Source: Salipiger bermudensis HTCC2601 (GTDB lineage: Bacteria > Pseudomonadota > Alphaproteobacteria > Rhodobacterales > Rhodobacteraceae). Taken from it: 60,696 nucleotides of DNA. The position numbers and the translations under genes were made by a program. The number at the start of each line of letters is the position of its first letter. Positions within the stretch are counted from its first letter, which is position 1. The stretch is from positions 1,047,223-1,107,918 of the forward strand of contig NZ_DS022276.1 of NCBI RefSeq assembly GCF_000153725.1, given 5' to 3'. The notes under the pieces are model-generated. The model was not told where the DNA came from, searched no databases, and saw only the letters and a list, made by a program, of their open reading frames with translations. Shown in pieces: positions 43,801 to 53,069 of the stretch.

Positions 43801-44172
43801 ATGAACGGCCTGCCCCAATCCGAGGTCACAAGCGAGCAGATCCTCGCGCGCATCCTCGAAAGCCTCGATGACAACAAGGCGGAAGACGTCGTGCAGATCG
43901 ACCTGCGCGGCAAGACCTCCGTGTGCGACCAGATGGTCGTGTGCTCGGGCCGCTCCTCGCGTCAGGTTGTCTCGATCGCCGAGAAGCTGGTCGAAGACCT
44001 GAAGCACGATCTGGGCCTGCTGCCCAAGATCGAGGGTCAGGACACCGGCGACTGGGTTCTGGTCGACACCGGCGATGTCATCGTCCATGTCTTCCGCCCG
44101 GAAGTGCGCGAGTTCTACCAGCTCGAGAAGATGTGGATGCCGCTTGGCAAAACCGCGCAGACCGTGACCTGA
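43801..44172 (+). CDS. rsfS: Ribosomal silencing factor RsfS
   Basis: About 123 aa. RsfS binds ribosomal protein uL14 and blocks subunit joining in starvation. The fold is clear: EDVVQIDLRGKTSVCDQMVVCSGRSSRQV, then EGQDTGDWVLVDTGDVIVHVFRPEVREFYQLEKMW. The ATG at 43801 has no good ribosome binding site, whereas a strong AAGGAGG (43739-43745) points to GTC/CTG codons at 43750-43755, which would add 16 or 17 residues. The pair rsfS-rlmH, 10 bp apart, is the usual arrangement. Confidence 0.9.
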   Translation: MNGLPQSEVTSEQILARILESLDDNKAEDVVQIDLRGKTSVCDQMVVCSGRSSRQVVSIAEKLVEDLKHDLGLLPKIEGQDTGDWVLVDTGDVIVHVFRPEVREFYQLEKMWMPLGKTAQTVT

Positions 44173-44182
44173 CCACGGTCTC

Positions 44183-44653
44183 ATGCGCGTACATCTTTGC
44201 GTCGTGGGGCGCCTTCGGGCGGGCCCCGAACGCGATCTTGTCGACGACTACCTGAAAAGATTCGACCGCACCGGTCGTGCGCTCGGGCTTGGCCCGGTGC
44301 GCGTGGTGGAGGTCGACGACCGCAAGGGCGGCGGCATGGCCTCCGAGGCGGAGTTGCTGCGCCGCGCCCTGCCCTCCGGCGCGCGGCTCTGCATCCTCGA
44401 TGAACGCGGCAAGCTCATGAGCTCTCCGGATTTCGCCCAGACCCTCGGCCGCTGGCGCGATGACGGCACCCAGGACATGGCCTTCGTCATCGGCGGTGCC
44501 GACGGCCTCGACCCGTCGTTGCGCGCCGAGGCCGACATGGCGCTGTCCTTCGGGCAGATGGTCTGGCCGCACATGTTGGTGCGGGTGATGATCGCCGAGC
44601 AGCTCTACCGCGCCGCCTCGATCCTCGCAGGAAGCCCATACCACCGCGTGTGA
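44183..44653 (+). CDS. rlmH: 23S rRNA pseudouridine-1915 N3-methyltransferase
   Basis: A 156-aa SPOUT methyltransferase (the standard length) that methylates pseudouridine 1915 in helix 69 of 23S rRNA. It starts MRVHLCVVGRLRAGPE; the SAM knot contains CILDERGKLMSS, FVIGGADGLDPSLR and a C-terminal AEQLYRAASILAGSPYHRV that is nearly invariant in the family. Cotranscribed with rsfS. Confidence 0.97.
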   Translation: MRVHLCVVGRLRAGPERDLVDDYLKRFDRTGRALGLGPVRVVEVDDRKGGGMASEAELLRRALPSGARLCILDERGKLMSSPDFAQTLGRWRDDGTQDMAFVIGGADGLDPSLRAEADMALSFGQMVWPHMLVRVMIAEQLYRAASILAGSPYHRV

Positions 44654-44865
44654 GGGCCCGTTACGATTCACCTGAGCGGGAATTCGCGCGCGCAGCATTC
44701 CACGGCGGCGGGTTTCCGCTAGCGGTATTGAGGCACCATTGCCAAGCCCGACATGCTTGAATTAGCAGGATTCCCAAGCGTGTGCTCGCTGCCTGAAATC
44801 GCGCGTATGCGTCGGCAACCCTGTCCCCAGCGGTCAATTCCCGTCCGCGAGTCGGCGCATCTCAA
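44654..44865. other. Intergenic stretch before the rlmH-side terminator
   Basis: About 210 bp without a convincing gene. It contains an imperfect hairpin (GCTTG...CAAGC around 44754-44780). It is either a long 3' untranslated region of rlmH or a small RNA ending at the strong terminator that follows; no good promoter was found. Confidence 0.35.
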
Positions 44866-44908
44866 GGCCCCGGAGTTCCCCAAACTCCGGGGCCACCTTC
44901 TTTCTTGG
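44866..44908 (+). terminator. Intrinsic terminator between rlmH and uppP
   Basis: A perfect 12-bp stem GGCCCCGGAGTT / AACTCCGGGGCC with a 5-nt loop, followed by CCTTCTTTCTT on the plus strand. It is 12 bp before the uppP stop (opposite strand). Confidence 0.85.
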
Positions 44909-44919
44909 AAAGAGACTGC

Positions 44920-45723
44920 TCAGCTATAGGCGTAGATCAGCAGACCGGCGCCGAGAATGACGCGGTAGATGACGTAGGGCGTGAAGCTCACCGAGTGCAG
45001 CAGACGCATCATCAGGGTCAGCGCCGCCAGCGCCGCACCAAAGGCGAAGACCGCGCCGATCAGCCCGTCGATGGCAACGCTGGCATCGGCCTCGGAGGCG
45101 ACCTCGAGCCCCAGCAAAGCGCCCGAGGCGAGGATCGTCGGAATCGACATCAGCATCGCGATCTTGGCGGCGTCGTGCCGATTGTAGCCCAGGAACCGCC
45201 CGCCGGTGATGCAGATGCCCGAACGCGAGGTGCCGGGGATCAGAGCCACCGCCTGCCAGAGCCCCATCTTCAGCGCATCCATTGCGCCCCAGTCCTGCTC
45301 TTCCTTGTGCACCGGCCCGCGCTGGTCGGCCCAGTAGAGCACGATCCCGAAGCCCAGCATCGTCCAGCCGATCACCGCCACCGAGCGCAGCGCCTCGTCG
45401 AGACCGGTGATCTTCATCAGGAGGCCCGCGATGATCACCGGGATGGTGGCGATGATCAGGCCGAAGGCGAGCCGCGCCCCCGGCGTCTCGCGCCGTCCGC
45501 GGATCAGGTCGACGGTGCCCAGCGCCACCACGCGTACGTCGCGCCAGAAATAGAGCACCACGGCGGCCAGCGTGCCGACATGCACGGCAACATCGATGGC
45601 CTGCCCCTGATCGGCCATGCCTGTCAGATTCGGCAGAAGAATCAGGTGACCTGAGGAGGAAATAGGCAGAAACTCGGTGATGCCCTGTATCAGGGCCAGC
45701 AGGATGAGCTGCAGCATTGGCAT
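44920..45723 (-). CDS. uppP: Undecaprenyl-diphosphatase
   Basis: A 267-aa (BacA-type) membrane phosphatase that recycles undecaprenyl pyrophosphate for cell-wall synthesis. Both signature loops are present: GITEFLPISSSGHLIL near residue 14 and PGTSRSGICITGGRFLG near residue 160. Eight hydrophobic segments are seen. A single gene, divergent from gltD. Its product complements the peptidoglycan enzymes at 38990 and 53309. Confidence 0.96.
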   Translation of the reverse strand: MPMLQLILLALIQGITEFLPISSSGHLILLPNLTGMADQGQAIDVAVHVGTLAAVVLYFWRDVRVVALGTVDLIRGRRETPGARLAFGLIIATIPVIIAGLLMKITGLDEALRSVAVIGWTMLGFGIVLYWADQRGPVHKEEQDWGAMDALKMGLWQAVALIPGTSRSGICITGGRFLGYNRHDAAKIAMLMSIPTILASGALLGLEVASEADASVAIDGLIGAVFAFGAALAALTLMMRLLHSVSFTPYVIYRVILGAGLLIYAYS

Positions 45724-45814
45724 GGGCAGGAACCTCCGGCTAGCCTCACACCGTGTCTATAACGCCCTTGTTTCAAGGGGAAAAGCGTCAAATAGGTCCG
45801 GCTCGTTACTCAGT

Positions 45815-45864
45815 TTTCATGAAAGAATGCTGTGCGCCGAGTCGTGTTCGCAAAATAAAGCGAA
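45815..45864. promoter_or_regulatory. Palindromes in the uppP-gltD divergent region
   Basis: A perfect TTTCATGAAA (45815-45824) and an inverted repeat TTCGC-N8-GCGAA (45847-45864) are followed by TATAGG, a possible -10 for gltD. Either could be an operator. No regulator can be named. Confidence 0.3.
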
Positions 45865-45949
45865 TATAGGTCAGCCTTTCTGACTTTTCTTTCAATTCAG
45901 CTTTCAGTATTGAAGCCCGACCCAAGGACTTGTTCGGAGACCCAGGAAC

Positions 45950-47386
45950 ATGGCGAAGCAGCCGATGCTCAAATTCGTGAAGATCGAGCGGGATATGCCC
46001 GAGAAACGCGAGGCAGATGTCCGGAACAAGGACTTCGACGAAATCTATGCCGAGTTCGCCGACGCCAAGGCGACGGAGCAGTCGAGCCGTTGTTCGCAAT
46101 GCGGCGTGCCCTACTGCCAGTCGCACTGCCCGCTGCACAACAACATCCCCGACTGGCTGCGCCTGACCGCGACCGGCCGCCTCGAGGAGGCCTACGAGGT
46201 CAGCCAGGCGACCAACACCTTCCCCGAGATCTGCGGCCGCATCTGCCCGCAGGACCGTCTGTGCGAGGGCAACTGCGTCATCGAGCAGTCGGGCCACGGC
46301 ACCGTGACCATCGGCTCGGTCGAGAAGTACATCACCGACACCGCGTGGGAGAAAGGCTGGGTCAAGCCCGCCTCCCCGGCGCAGGAACGTCAGGAAAGCG
46401 TCGGCATCATCGGTGCCGGCCCCGGCGGCCTTGCCGCCGCCGACATGCTGCGCCGCGCCGGCGTGCAGGTGACGGTCTATGACCGCTATGACCGTGGCGG
46501 CGGCCTGCTGACCTACGGCATCCCGGGCTTCAAGCTCGAAAAGGAAATCGTCATGCGCCGCATGCAGCAGCTCGAGGATGGCGGCGTCCGCTTCGTGATG
46601 AACTGCAGCGTCGGCGAGGACATGTCCTTCGAAGACATCCGCGAACAGCATGACGCGGTGATCATCGCCACGGGCGTCTACAAGTCGCGCGACCTGCGCG
46701 GCCCCGGAGCTGGCGCCAAGGGCATCGTCAAGGCGATCGACTACCTCACCGCGTCGAACCGCACCGCCAATTTCGGCGATACCGTGCCGGAATACGAAAG
46801 CGGCGAGCTCAACGCCAACGGCAAGAAGGTCGTGGTGATCGGCGGCGGCGACACCGCCATGGACTGCGTCCGCACCGCGATCCGTCAGGGCGCCGAGAGC
46901 GTGAAATGTCTCTACCGCCGCGACCGTGCCAACATGCCCGGCTCGCAGCGCGAAACCCAGAACGCCGAGGAAGAAGGCGTGCAGTTCGAGTGGCTGACCG
47001 CGCCCAAGGGCTTCATGGGCGATCCGGTCTCCGGCGTGCTGGTACAGAAGATGCGCCTCGGCCTGCCCGATGCCACCGGTCGCCAGTCGCCCGAGCTGAT
47101 CGAGGGCTCCGACTACGAAGAGCCCGCCGATCTGGTCATCAAGGCGCTCGGCTTCGAGCCGGAAGAGCTGCCGACGCTGTGGGGCGCGCCCGAGCTGGAA
47201 GTGACCCGCTGGGGCACCATCAAGGCCGAGTTCACCTCCGGCCGCACCGCCCTGCCCGGCGTCTACGCCGTGGGCGACATCGTGCGCGGTGCCAGCCTCG
47301 TGGTCTGGGCGATCCGTGACGGCCGCGACTGCGCCGAGCACGTGCTGCAGGACTTCAACAAGACCGCCGCCGTCGCGGCGGAGTGA
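45950..47386 (+). CDS. gltD: Glutamate synthase small subunit
   Basis: The 478-aa NADPH-binding beta subunit that feeds electrons to GltB. The N-terminal domain holds two 4Fe-4S cysteine sets (CSQCGVPYCQSHCPLHNN and ICGRICPQDRLCEGNC). FAD motif GIIGAGPGGLAAADML and NADPH motif VVVIGGGDTAMDC follow, ending with the GDIVRGASLVVWAIRDG signature. It lies upstream of gltB with two small genes between them, all in one direction. Confidence 0.95.
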   Translation: MAKQPMLKFVKIERDMPEKREADVRNKDFDEIYAEFADAKATEQSSRCSQCGVPYCQSHCPLHNNIPDWLRLTATGRLEEAYEVSQATNTFPEICGRICPQDRLCEGNCVIEQSGHGTVTIGSVEKYITDTAWEKGWVKPASPAQERQESVGIIGAGPGGLAAADMLRRAGVQVTVYDRYDRGGGLLTYGIPGFKLEKEIVMRRMQQLEDGGVRFVMNCSVGEDMSFEDIREQHDAVIIATGVYKSRDLRGPGAGAKGIVKAIDYLTASNRTANFGDTVPEYESGELNANGKKVVVIGGGDTAMDCVRTAIRQGAESVKCLYRRDRANMPGSQRETQNAEEEGVQFEWLTAPKGFMGDPVSGVLVQKMRLGLPDATGRQSPELIEGSDYEEPADLVIKALGFEPEELPTLWGAPELEVTRWGTIKAEFTSGRTALPGVYAVGDIVRGASLVVWAIRDGRDCAEHVLQDFNKTAAVAAE

Positions 47387-47466
47387 TCCAGGGCGCGCGC
47401 CAGCGCGGCGCGCCCCGCAAGCCGGCGCGTCGGATGGCCCGATGCGCCATGCCAGAGGACAGGGTG

Positions 47467-47904
47467 ATGACCGGACGGACAGGCGCATGCATGTGCGGCG
47501 CGGTGCGCTTCACGGCGAAGTCGATGGGCGGCTTCGGCGTCTGCCATTGCGAGCAGTGCCGCCGCTGGGCCGGCTCGGCGCTGTTCGCCGTCACCGTGCC
47601 GGTCGCCGACATGGCGATTGAGAACGCGGGCAGCATCCGCGCCTTCCGCTCCTCCGACTGGGCCAGCCGCGAGTTCTGCGGCACCTGCGGCTCGGTGCTT
47701 TGGTATCGCTACGACAAGGGCGTCGACGGCGCCGGCGATTACGAGGTCACCATCGGCCTGCTCGATGATGCCTGCGGGCTGGTGCTCGAGCGCGAGATCT
47801 TCGCCGACGAGAAGCCCGACTGCTGGGCACTGCAGGGCGATCATCCCCGCATGACCCGCGCCGAGACGCTGACCAAGTACGGCGTGCAGGTGGACGGCGC
47901 ATGA
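47467..47904 (+). CDS. GFA-family zinc protein (second of two)
   Basis: A 145-aa CENP-V/GFA fold protein with zinc cysteines GACMCGAVRF, CHCEQCRRWAG and FCGTCGSVLWY. It is larger than the paralogue at 32587 by a C-terminal region. The start at 47467 is preferred (GAGGACAGGGTG upstream); earlier in-frame ATGs at 47449 and 47383 are possible. It sits inside the gltD-gltB run and overlaps the next gene by 4 bp. Role in glutamate synthesis unknown. Confidence 0.87.
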   Translation: MTGRTGACMCGAVRFTAKSMGGFGVCHCEQCRRWAGSALFAVTVPVADMAIENAGSIRAFRSSDWASREFCGTCGSVLWYRYDKGVDGAGDYEVTIGLLDDACGLVLEREIFADEKPDCWALQGDHPRMTRAETLTKYGVQVDGA

Positions 47905-48452
47905 TCCGCGCCCTGCCCACTCTGGCGCTTGCCGCGCTGCTCGCCGCGCCCGCCACGGCCGAGATCCAGCCCTATGCCGGGCAGGACGCGCGCGACGTCG
48001 CCTCGCTGAGCGCGGCAGATGTGCAGGCGATCCTCGCGGGCGAGGGCTGGGGCCTGGCAAAGCCCGCCGAGCTCAACGGCTACCCCGGTCCGGCCCACGT
48101 GCTGGAGCTCGCCGAGGAGCTGGAGCTGACAGACGAACAGACCGCCTCGGTAGAGGCGATCCATGACGAGATGACGCGCGCGGCGATGACTGCCGGCGCC
48201 GAATACGTCGCCAGCGAAGAGCATCTGACCAAGATGTTCCGCGCCGGTCACGCTGAGCCCGACATGCTCGCCGCCCTGCTGCAAAGCTCGGCCAACGCAT
48301 TGTCGCGGCTGCGCGAGGTGCACCTTGCGGCGCATCTGGCGGTGACGCCGCTGCTGAGCGACGACCAGAAAGAGACTTACGCGCGTCTGCGCGGATATGG
48401 CGGCGGGACCGGGGGGCACGAAGGTGCCGGCCACGACCACCCGCAGCATTGA
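47901..48452 (+). CDS. Periplasmic Spy/CpxP-like protein with His-rich tail
   Basis: 183 aa with a signal peptide (MIRALPTLALAALLAAPATA). The mature part is helical, with two motifs resembling the LTxxQ repeats of Spy/CpxP (ELTDEQTASVEAIHDEM and LSDDQKETYARLRGYG), and ends in a Gly/His tail (GGHEGAGHDHPQH) that could bind metal. It is translationally coupled to the GFA gene (ATGA overlap) and lies 16 bp before gltB. Known relatives are periplasmic chaperones or metal sensors; this one is not assigned. Confidence 0.65.
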   Translation: MIRALPTLALAALLAAPATAEIQPYAGQDARDVASLSAADVQAILAGEGWGLAKPAELNGYPGPAHVLELAEELELTDEQTASVEAIHDEMTRAAMTAGAEYVASEEHLTKMFRAGHAEPDMLAALLQSSANALSRLREVHLAAHLAVTPLLSDDQKETYARLRGYGGGTGGHEGAGHDHPQH

Positions 48453-48468
48453 TCAAGGAGGCTTGACC

Positions 48469-51400
48469 ATGACCACTTACGACCAGAACTGGGCCGCCGC
48501 CGAGGAAGCCAAGCGCAAATGGATGGAAGAGAACGCCCTGTTCCGCGAGGAGCATGAGCATTCGTCCTGCGGCGTGGGCCTCGTGGTGTCCATCGACGGC
48601 AAGCCGTCGCGCAAGGTTGTCGAGGCAGGCATCACCGCGCTGAAGGCCATCTGGCACCGCGGCGCAGTTGACGCCGACGGCAAGACCGGCGACGGCGCCG
48701 GCATCCATGTGCAGATCCCTGTCGCGTTCTTCTACGACCAGATCGACCGCACCGGCCACGCGCCGCGCAAGGGTGAGCTGATGGCCGTGGGCCAAGTCTT
48801 CCTGCCGCGCACCAACTTTGCCTCGCAGGAGACCTGCCGGACCATCGTCGAGACCGAGGTCCTGCGCATGGGCCACTACATCTACGGCTGGCGCCACGTG
48901 CCGGTGAACGTCGACTGCCTTGGCGAGAAGGCCAACGCGACGCGCCCGGAGATCGAGCAGATCCTGATCTCGAACGCCAAGGGCGTCGACGAGGAGACCT
49001 TCGAGCGCGAGCTCTACGTCATCCGTCGCCGCATCGAGAAGGCCGCCGCCGCGGCCGGCATCAACGAGCTCTACATCGCCTCGCTGTCCTGCCGCTCGAT
49101 CATCTACAAGGGCATGATGCTGGCCGAGCAGGTGGCGGATTTCTATCCCGATCTGCAGGACGAGCGCTTCGAGTCCGCCTTCGCGATCTACCACCAGCGC
49201 TATTCCACCAACACCTTCCCGCAGTGGTGGCTGGCCCAGCCCTTCCGCATGCTCGCCCATAACGGCGAGATCAACACGCTGAAGGGCAACACCAACTGGA
49301 TGAAGAGCCACGAGATCCGCATGGCCTCGTCGACCTTCGGAGAGATGGCCGAGGACATCAAGCCGATCATCGCCAGCGGTGCGTCGGACTCCGCCGCCCT
49401 CGACGCGGTGTTCGAAGTGCTGGTCCGCGCCGGGCGCAACGCGCCGATGGCCAAGACCATGCTGATCCCGGAATCGTGGTCCAAGCAGGCGGTGGAGCTG
49501 CCGCAGGCGTGGCGCGACATGTATTCCTACGTCAACTCGGTGATGGAGCCGTGGGACGGCCCCGCGGCGCTCGCCATGACCGACGGCCGCTGGGTCTGCG
49601 GCGGTCTCGACCGCAACGGCCTGCGTCCGATGCGCTATGTCGTGACCGGTGACGATCTGCTGATCGCCGGCTCCGAGGCGGGCATGGTTCCCGTCGACGA
49701 GGGCACCGTCCGCGAGAAGGGCGCGCTTGGCCCAGGCCAGCTCATCGCCGTCGACATGGAAGAGGGCAAGCTCTACCACGACACCCAGATCAAGGACCGC
49801 CTCGCGGCCTCGCAGCCCTTCGGCGAATGGGTCGGCAAGATCACCGATCTTGACGAGCCGCTGTCGAAGGTCACCGAGAAGCCGGTCTTCACCGGCGCCG
49901 AACTGCGCAAGCGTCAGATCGCGGCGGGCTACTCGATCGAGGAGCTCGAGCAGATCCTGTCGCCGATGGCCGAGGACGGCAAGGAGGCGCTGGCCTCGAT
50001 GGGCGACGACACGCCCTCTGCGGTGCTGTCCAAGAAGTATCGCCCGCTGAGCCACTTCTTCCGCCAGAACTTCAGTCAGGTCACCAACCCGCCGATCGAC
50101 AGCTTGCGCGAATTCCGCGTCATGAGCCTCAAGACGCGGTTCGGCAACCTCAAGAACGTGCTCGATGAATCCTCGTCCCAGACCGAGATCCTCGTGCTCG
50201 AGAGCCCGTTCGTGGGCAACGCCCAGTTCGACGAGCTGAAAGAGCACTTCAATGCCGGGCTGGTCGAGATCGACTGTACCTTCCCCGCCGATGGCGGCGA
50301 GGGCGCGCTGCGCGAAGCACTGGCGCGCATCCGCAACGAGGCCGAGGACGCGGTGCGCTCGGGCGGCGGGCACCTCGTGCTCACCGACCAGCACCAGTCC
50401 GAGGACAAGGTCGCGATGCCGATGATCCTCGCCACCTCGGCGGTACATTCCTGGCTGACCAAGAAGGGCCTGCGCACCTTCTGCTCGCTGGGCGTCCGCT
50501 CGGCCGAGTGCATCGACCCGCATTACTTCGCCGTCCTCGTGGGCTGCGGTGCGACCATCGTGAACCCCTACCTCGCCGAGGACAGCCTGGCCGACCGCAT
50601 CGACCGCGGCCTGCTCGACGGCAGCCTGACCGAGAACGTCGCCCGCTTCCGCGAGGCCATCGACCAGGGTCTGCTCAAGATCATGGCCAAGATGGGCATC
50701 TCGGTGATCTCGTCCTATCGCGGCGGCCTCAACTTCGAGGCCGTAGGCCTGTCGCGCGCCATGTGCGCCGAGTACTTCCCCGGCATGCTGAGCCGGATCT
50801 CGGGCATCGGTGTGCACGGCATCCAGAACAAGGCCGAGGAGATCCACGAGCTGGCCTTCCGCGGCGGCCGCGACGTCCTGCCGATCGGCGGCTTCTACAA
50901 AGCGCGCAAGTCGGGCGAGACCCACGCGTGGGGGGCGCAGACCATGCACCTCATGCAGGCGGCCTGCAACAAGGCCTCCTACGAGCTTTGGAAGACCTAT
51001 TCCAAGGCGATGCGGGCCAACCCGCCGATCCACCTGCGCGACCTGCTGGACGTGAAGCCGATCGGCAAGGCGATCCCGATCGAGGAGGTCGAGAGCATCA
51101 CCTCGATCCGCAAGCGCTTTGTCACCCCGGGGATGTCGCTGGGTGCGCTGTCGCCCGAGGCGCACAAGACCCTCAACGTCGCGATGAACCGCATCGGCGC
51201 CAAGTCGGATTCCGGTGAAGGCGGCGAGGATCCGGCACATTTCGTGCCCGAGCCCAACGGCGACAACCCGTCGGCCAAGATCAAGCAGGTGGCATCGGGC
51301 CGCTTCGGCGTCACCGCCGAGTACCTGAACCACTGCGAAGAGCTCGAGATCAAGGTCGCGCAGGGTGCCAAGCCCGGCGAGGGTGGCCAGCTTCCGGGCA

Positions 51401-53010
51401 TGAAGGTCACCGATCTGATCGCCCGCCTGCGCCACTCGACCAAGGGCGTGACGCTGATCTCGCCGCCGCCGCACCACGACATCTACTCGATCGAGGACCT
51501 TGCGCAGCTGATCTACGACCTCAAGCAGATCAACCCGCGCTGCAAGGTGACGGTGAAGCTGGTGGCGTCTTCGGGCGTCGGCACGATTGCGGCCGGTGTT
51601 GCGAAGGCCAAGGCCGACGTGATCCTGATCTCGGGTCACAACGGCGGCACCGGCGCGTCGCCGGCGACCTCGATCAAGTATGCCGGTCTGCCATGGGAGA
51701 TGGGCCTCACCGAGGCGCACCAGGTTCTGGCGATGAACAAGCTGCGTGACCGTGTCACGCTGCGCACCGACGGCGGTCTGCGCACCGGCCGTGACATCGT
51801 CATGGCCGCCATGATGGGCGCCGAGGAATTCGGCATCGGCACCGCCGCGCTGATCGCCATGGGCTGCATCATGGTCCGCCAGTGCCAGTCGAACACCTGC
51901 CCGGTGGGCGTCTGCACCCAGGACGAGGAGCTGCGTGGCAAGTTCACCGGCAATGCCGACAAGGTGGTCAACCTGATCACCTTCTACGCCACCGAAGTGC
52001 GCGAGATCCTCGCCTCGATCGGTGCACGCAGCCTGAACGACGTGATCGGCCGCGCCGATCTGCTGCGTCAGGTGTCGCGCGGGGCCGAGCATCTCGACGA
52101 CCTCGACCTCAACCCGCTGCTGATCCGCGTCGATGGCGCAGACGACATCGTCTACGACCGCTACAAGGACCGCAACGCGGTGCCCGACACGCTCGATGCC
52201 GAGATCGTCCGCGACGGTCACCGCTTCCTCGAGGACGGCGAGAAGATGCAGCTCTCCTACGCGGTGCAGAACACCCACCGCACCGTGGGCACGCGGACCT
52301 CGTCGCACATCGTGTCGAAGTTCGGCATGCGCAACGCGCTGCAGCCCGATCACCTGCACGTCAAGCTGACCGGCTCCGCCGGCCAGTCGCTGGGGGCCTT
52401 CGCGGCGCCGGGCCTCAAGATCGAGGTGTCGGGCGATGCCAACGACTATGTCGGCAAGGGCCTGTCGGGCGGTCTGATCGTGGTGCGTCCGCCGATGATG
52501 TCGCCGCTCAAGGCGGAAGAGAACACCATCATCGGCAACACCGTGCTCTACGGTGCCACCGACGGCCACCTCTTTGCTGCCGGCCGCGCAGGCGAGCGCT
52601 TCGCGGTGCGCAACTCGGGCGCCAAGGTGGTGGTCGAGGGCTGCGGCTCGAACGGCTGCGAGTACATGACCGGCGGTGTGGCGGTGATCCTCGGACCGAT
52701 CGGCGCCAACTTCGGTGCCGGCATGACCGGTGGCATGGCCTATCTCTATGACCCCGAGGGCATGGCGCAGGATATGCTGAACATGGAAAGCCTCGTCACC
52801 TGCACCGTCACGCAGGAGCACTGGGAAGCCGAGCTGAAGGACCTCATCGAGCGTCACGTCGCCGAGACCAAGAGCCGCAAGGCGCAGGACATCCTGCAGC
52901 ACTGGGATCTCGAGAAGGGCAACTTCCTGCAGGTCTGCCCCAAGGAGATGCTCAACAAGATCGCCCACCCGCTGGGAATCGAGGACAGCGTCGCGGTTCC
53001 GGCCGAGTAA
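48469..53010 (+). CDS. gltB: Glutamate synthase large subunit
   Basis: The 1513-aa alpha subunit of NADPH glutamate synthase, making two glutamates from glutamine and 2-oxoglutarate. A 33-residue propeptide precedes the class II amidotransferase nucleophile Cys34 (HSSCGVGLV). Central and FMN-binding synthase domains follow with the 3Fe-4S cysteines in MGCIMVRQCQSNTCPVGVC, then the GXGXG beta-helix (GLSGGLIVVRPP, GCGSNGCEYMTGG). A strong AAGGAGG precedes the start at 48469. Full length, no breaks. Confidence 0.98.
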   Translation: MTTYDQNWAAAEEAKRKWMEENALFREEHEHSSCGVGLVVSIDGKPSRKVVEAGITALKAIWHRGAVDADGKTGDGAGIHVQIPVAFFYDQIDRTGHAPRKGELMAVGQVFLPRTNFASQETCRTIVETEVLRMGHYIYGWRHVPVNVDCLGEKANATRPEIEQILISNAKGVDEETFERELYVIRRRIEKAAAAAGINELYIASLSCRSIIYKGMMLAEQVADFYPDLQDERFESAFAIYHQRYSTNTFPQWWLAQPFRMLAHNGEINTLKGNTNWMKSHEIRMASSTFGEMAEDIKPIIASGASDSAALDAVFEVLVRAGRNAPMAKTMLIPESWSKQAVELPQAWRDMYSYVNSVMEPWDGPAALAMTDGRWVCGGLDRNGLRPMRYVVTGDDLLIAGSEAGMVPVDEGTVREKGALGPGQLIAVDMEEGKLYHDTQIKDRLAASQPFGEWVGKITDLDEPLSKVTEKPVFTGAELRKRQIAAGYSIEELEQILSPMAEDGKEALASMGDDTPSAVLSKKYRPLSHFFRQNFSQVTNPPIDSLREFRVMSLKTRFGNLKNVLDESSSQTEILVLESPFVGNAQFDELKEHFNAGLVEIDCTFPADGGEGALREALARIRNEAEDAVRSGGGHLVLTDQHQSEDKVAMPMILATSAVHSWLTKKGLRTFCSLGVRSAECIDPHYFAVLVGCGATIVNPYLAEDSLADRIDRGLLDGSLTENVARFREAIDQGLLKIMAKMGISVISSYRGGLNFEAVGLSRAMCAEYFPGMLSRISGIGVHGIQNKAEEIHELAFRGGRDVLPIGGFYKARKSGETHAWGAQTMHLMQAACNKASYELWKTYSKAMRANPPIHLRDLLDVKPIGKAIPIEEVESITSIRKRFVTPGMSLGALSPEAHKTLNVAMNRIGAKSDSGEGGEDPAHFVPEPNGDNPSAKIKQVASGRFGVTAEYLNHCEELEIKVAQGAKPGEGGQLPGMKVTDLIARLRHSTKGVTLISPPPHHDIYSIEDLAQLIYDLKQINPRCKVTVKLVASSGVGTIAAGVAKAKADVILISGHNGGTGASPATSIKYAGLPWEMGLTEAHQVLAMNKLRDRVTLRTDGGLRTGRDIVMAAMMGAEEFGIGTAALIAMGCIMVRQCQSNTCPVGVCTQDEELRGKFTGNADKVVNLITFYATEVREILASIGARSLNDVIGRADLLRQVSRGAEHLDDLDLNPLLIRVDGADDIVYDRYKDRNAVPDTLDAEIVRDGHRFLEDGEKMQLSYAVQNTHRTVGTRTSSHIVSKFGMRNALQPDHLHVKLTGSAGQSLGAFAAPGLKIEVSGDANDYVGKGLSGGLIVVRPPMMSPLKAEENTIIGNTVLYGATDGHLFAAGRAGERFAVRNSGAKVVVEGCGSNGCEYMTGGVAVILGPIGANFGAGMTGGMAYLYDPEGMAQDMLNMESLVTCTVTQEHWEAELKDLIERHVAETKSRKAQDILQHWDLEKGNFLQVCPKEMLNKIAHPLGIEDSVAVPAE

Positions 53011-53034
53011 GCCGCTCCAAGAGGAAACAACAAA

Positions 53035-53069
53035 AACGCCCGGGCACTCCCCGGGCGTTCTTGTTTTTC
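53035..53069 (+). terminator. Intrinsic terminator of gltB
   Basis: A perfect 10-bp stem AACGCCCGGG / CCCGGGCGTT with a 5-nt loop, followed by CTTGTTTTTC, 24 bp after the gltB stop. Confidence 0.93.

Noticed and set aside
48073-52968. A 1631-codon minus-strand open frame opposite gltB
   Set aside because: It is a GC-rich antisense shadow of gltB; composition is His/Arg/Gly-rich with no motif, and gltB is unambiguous.
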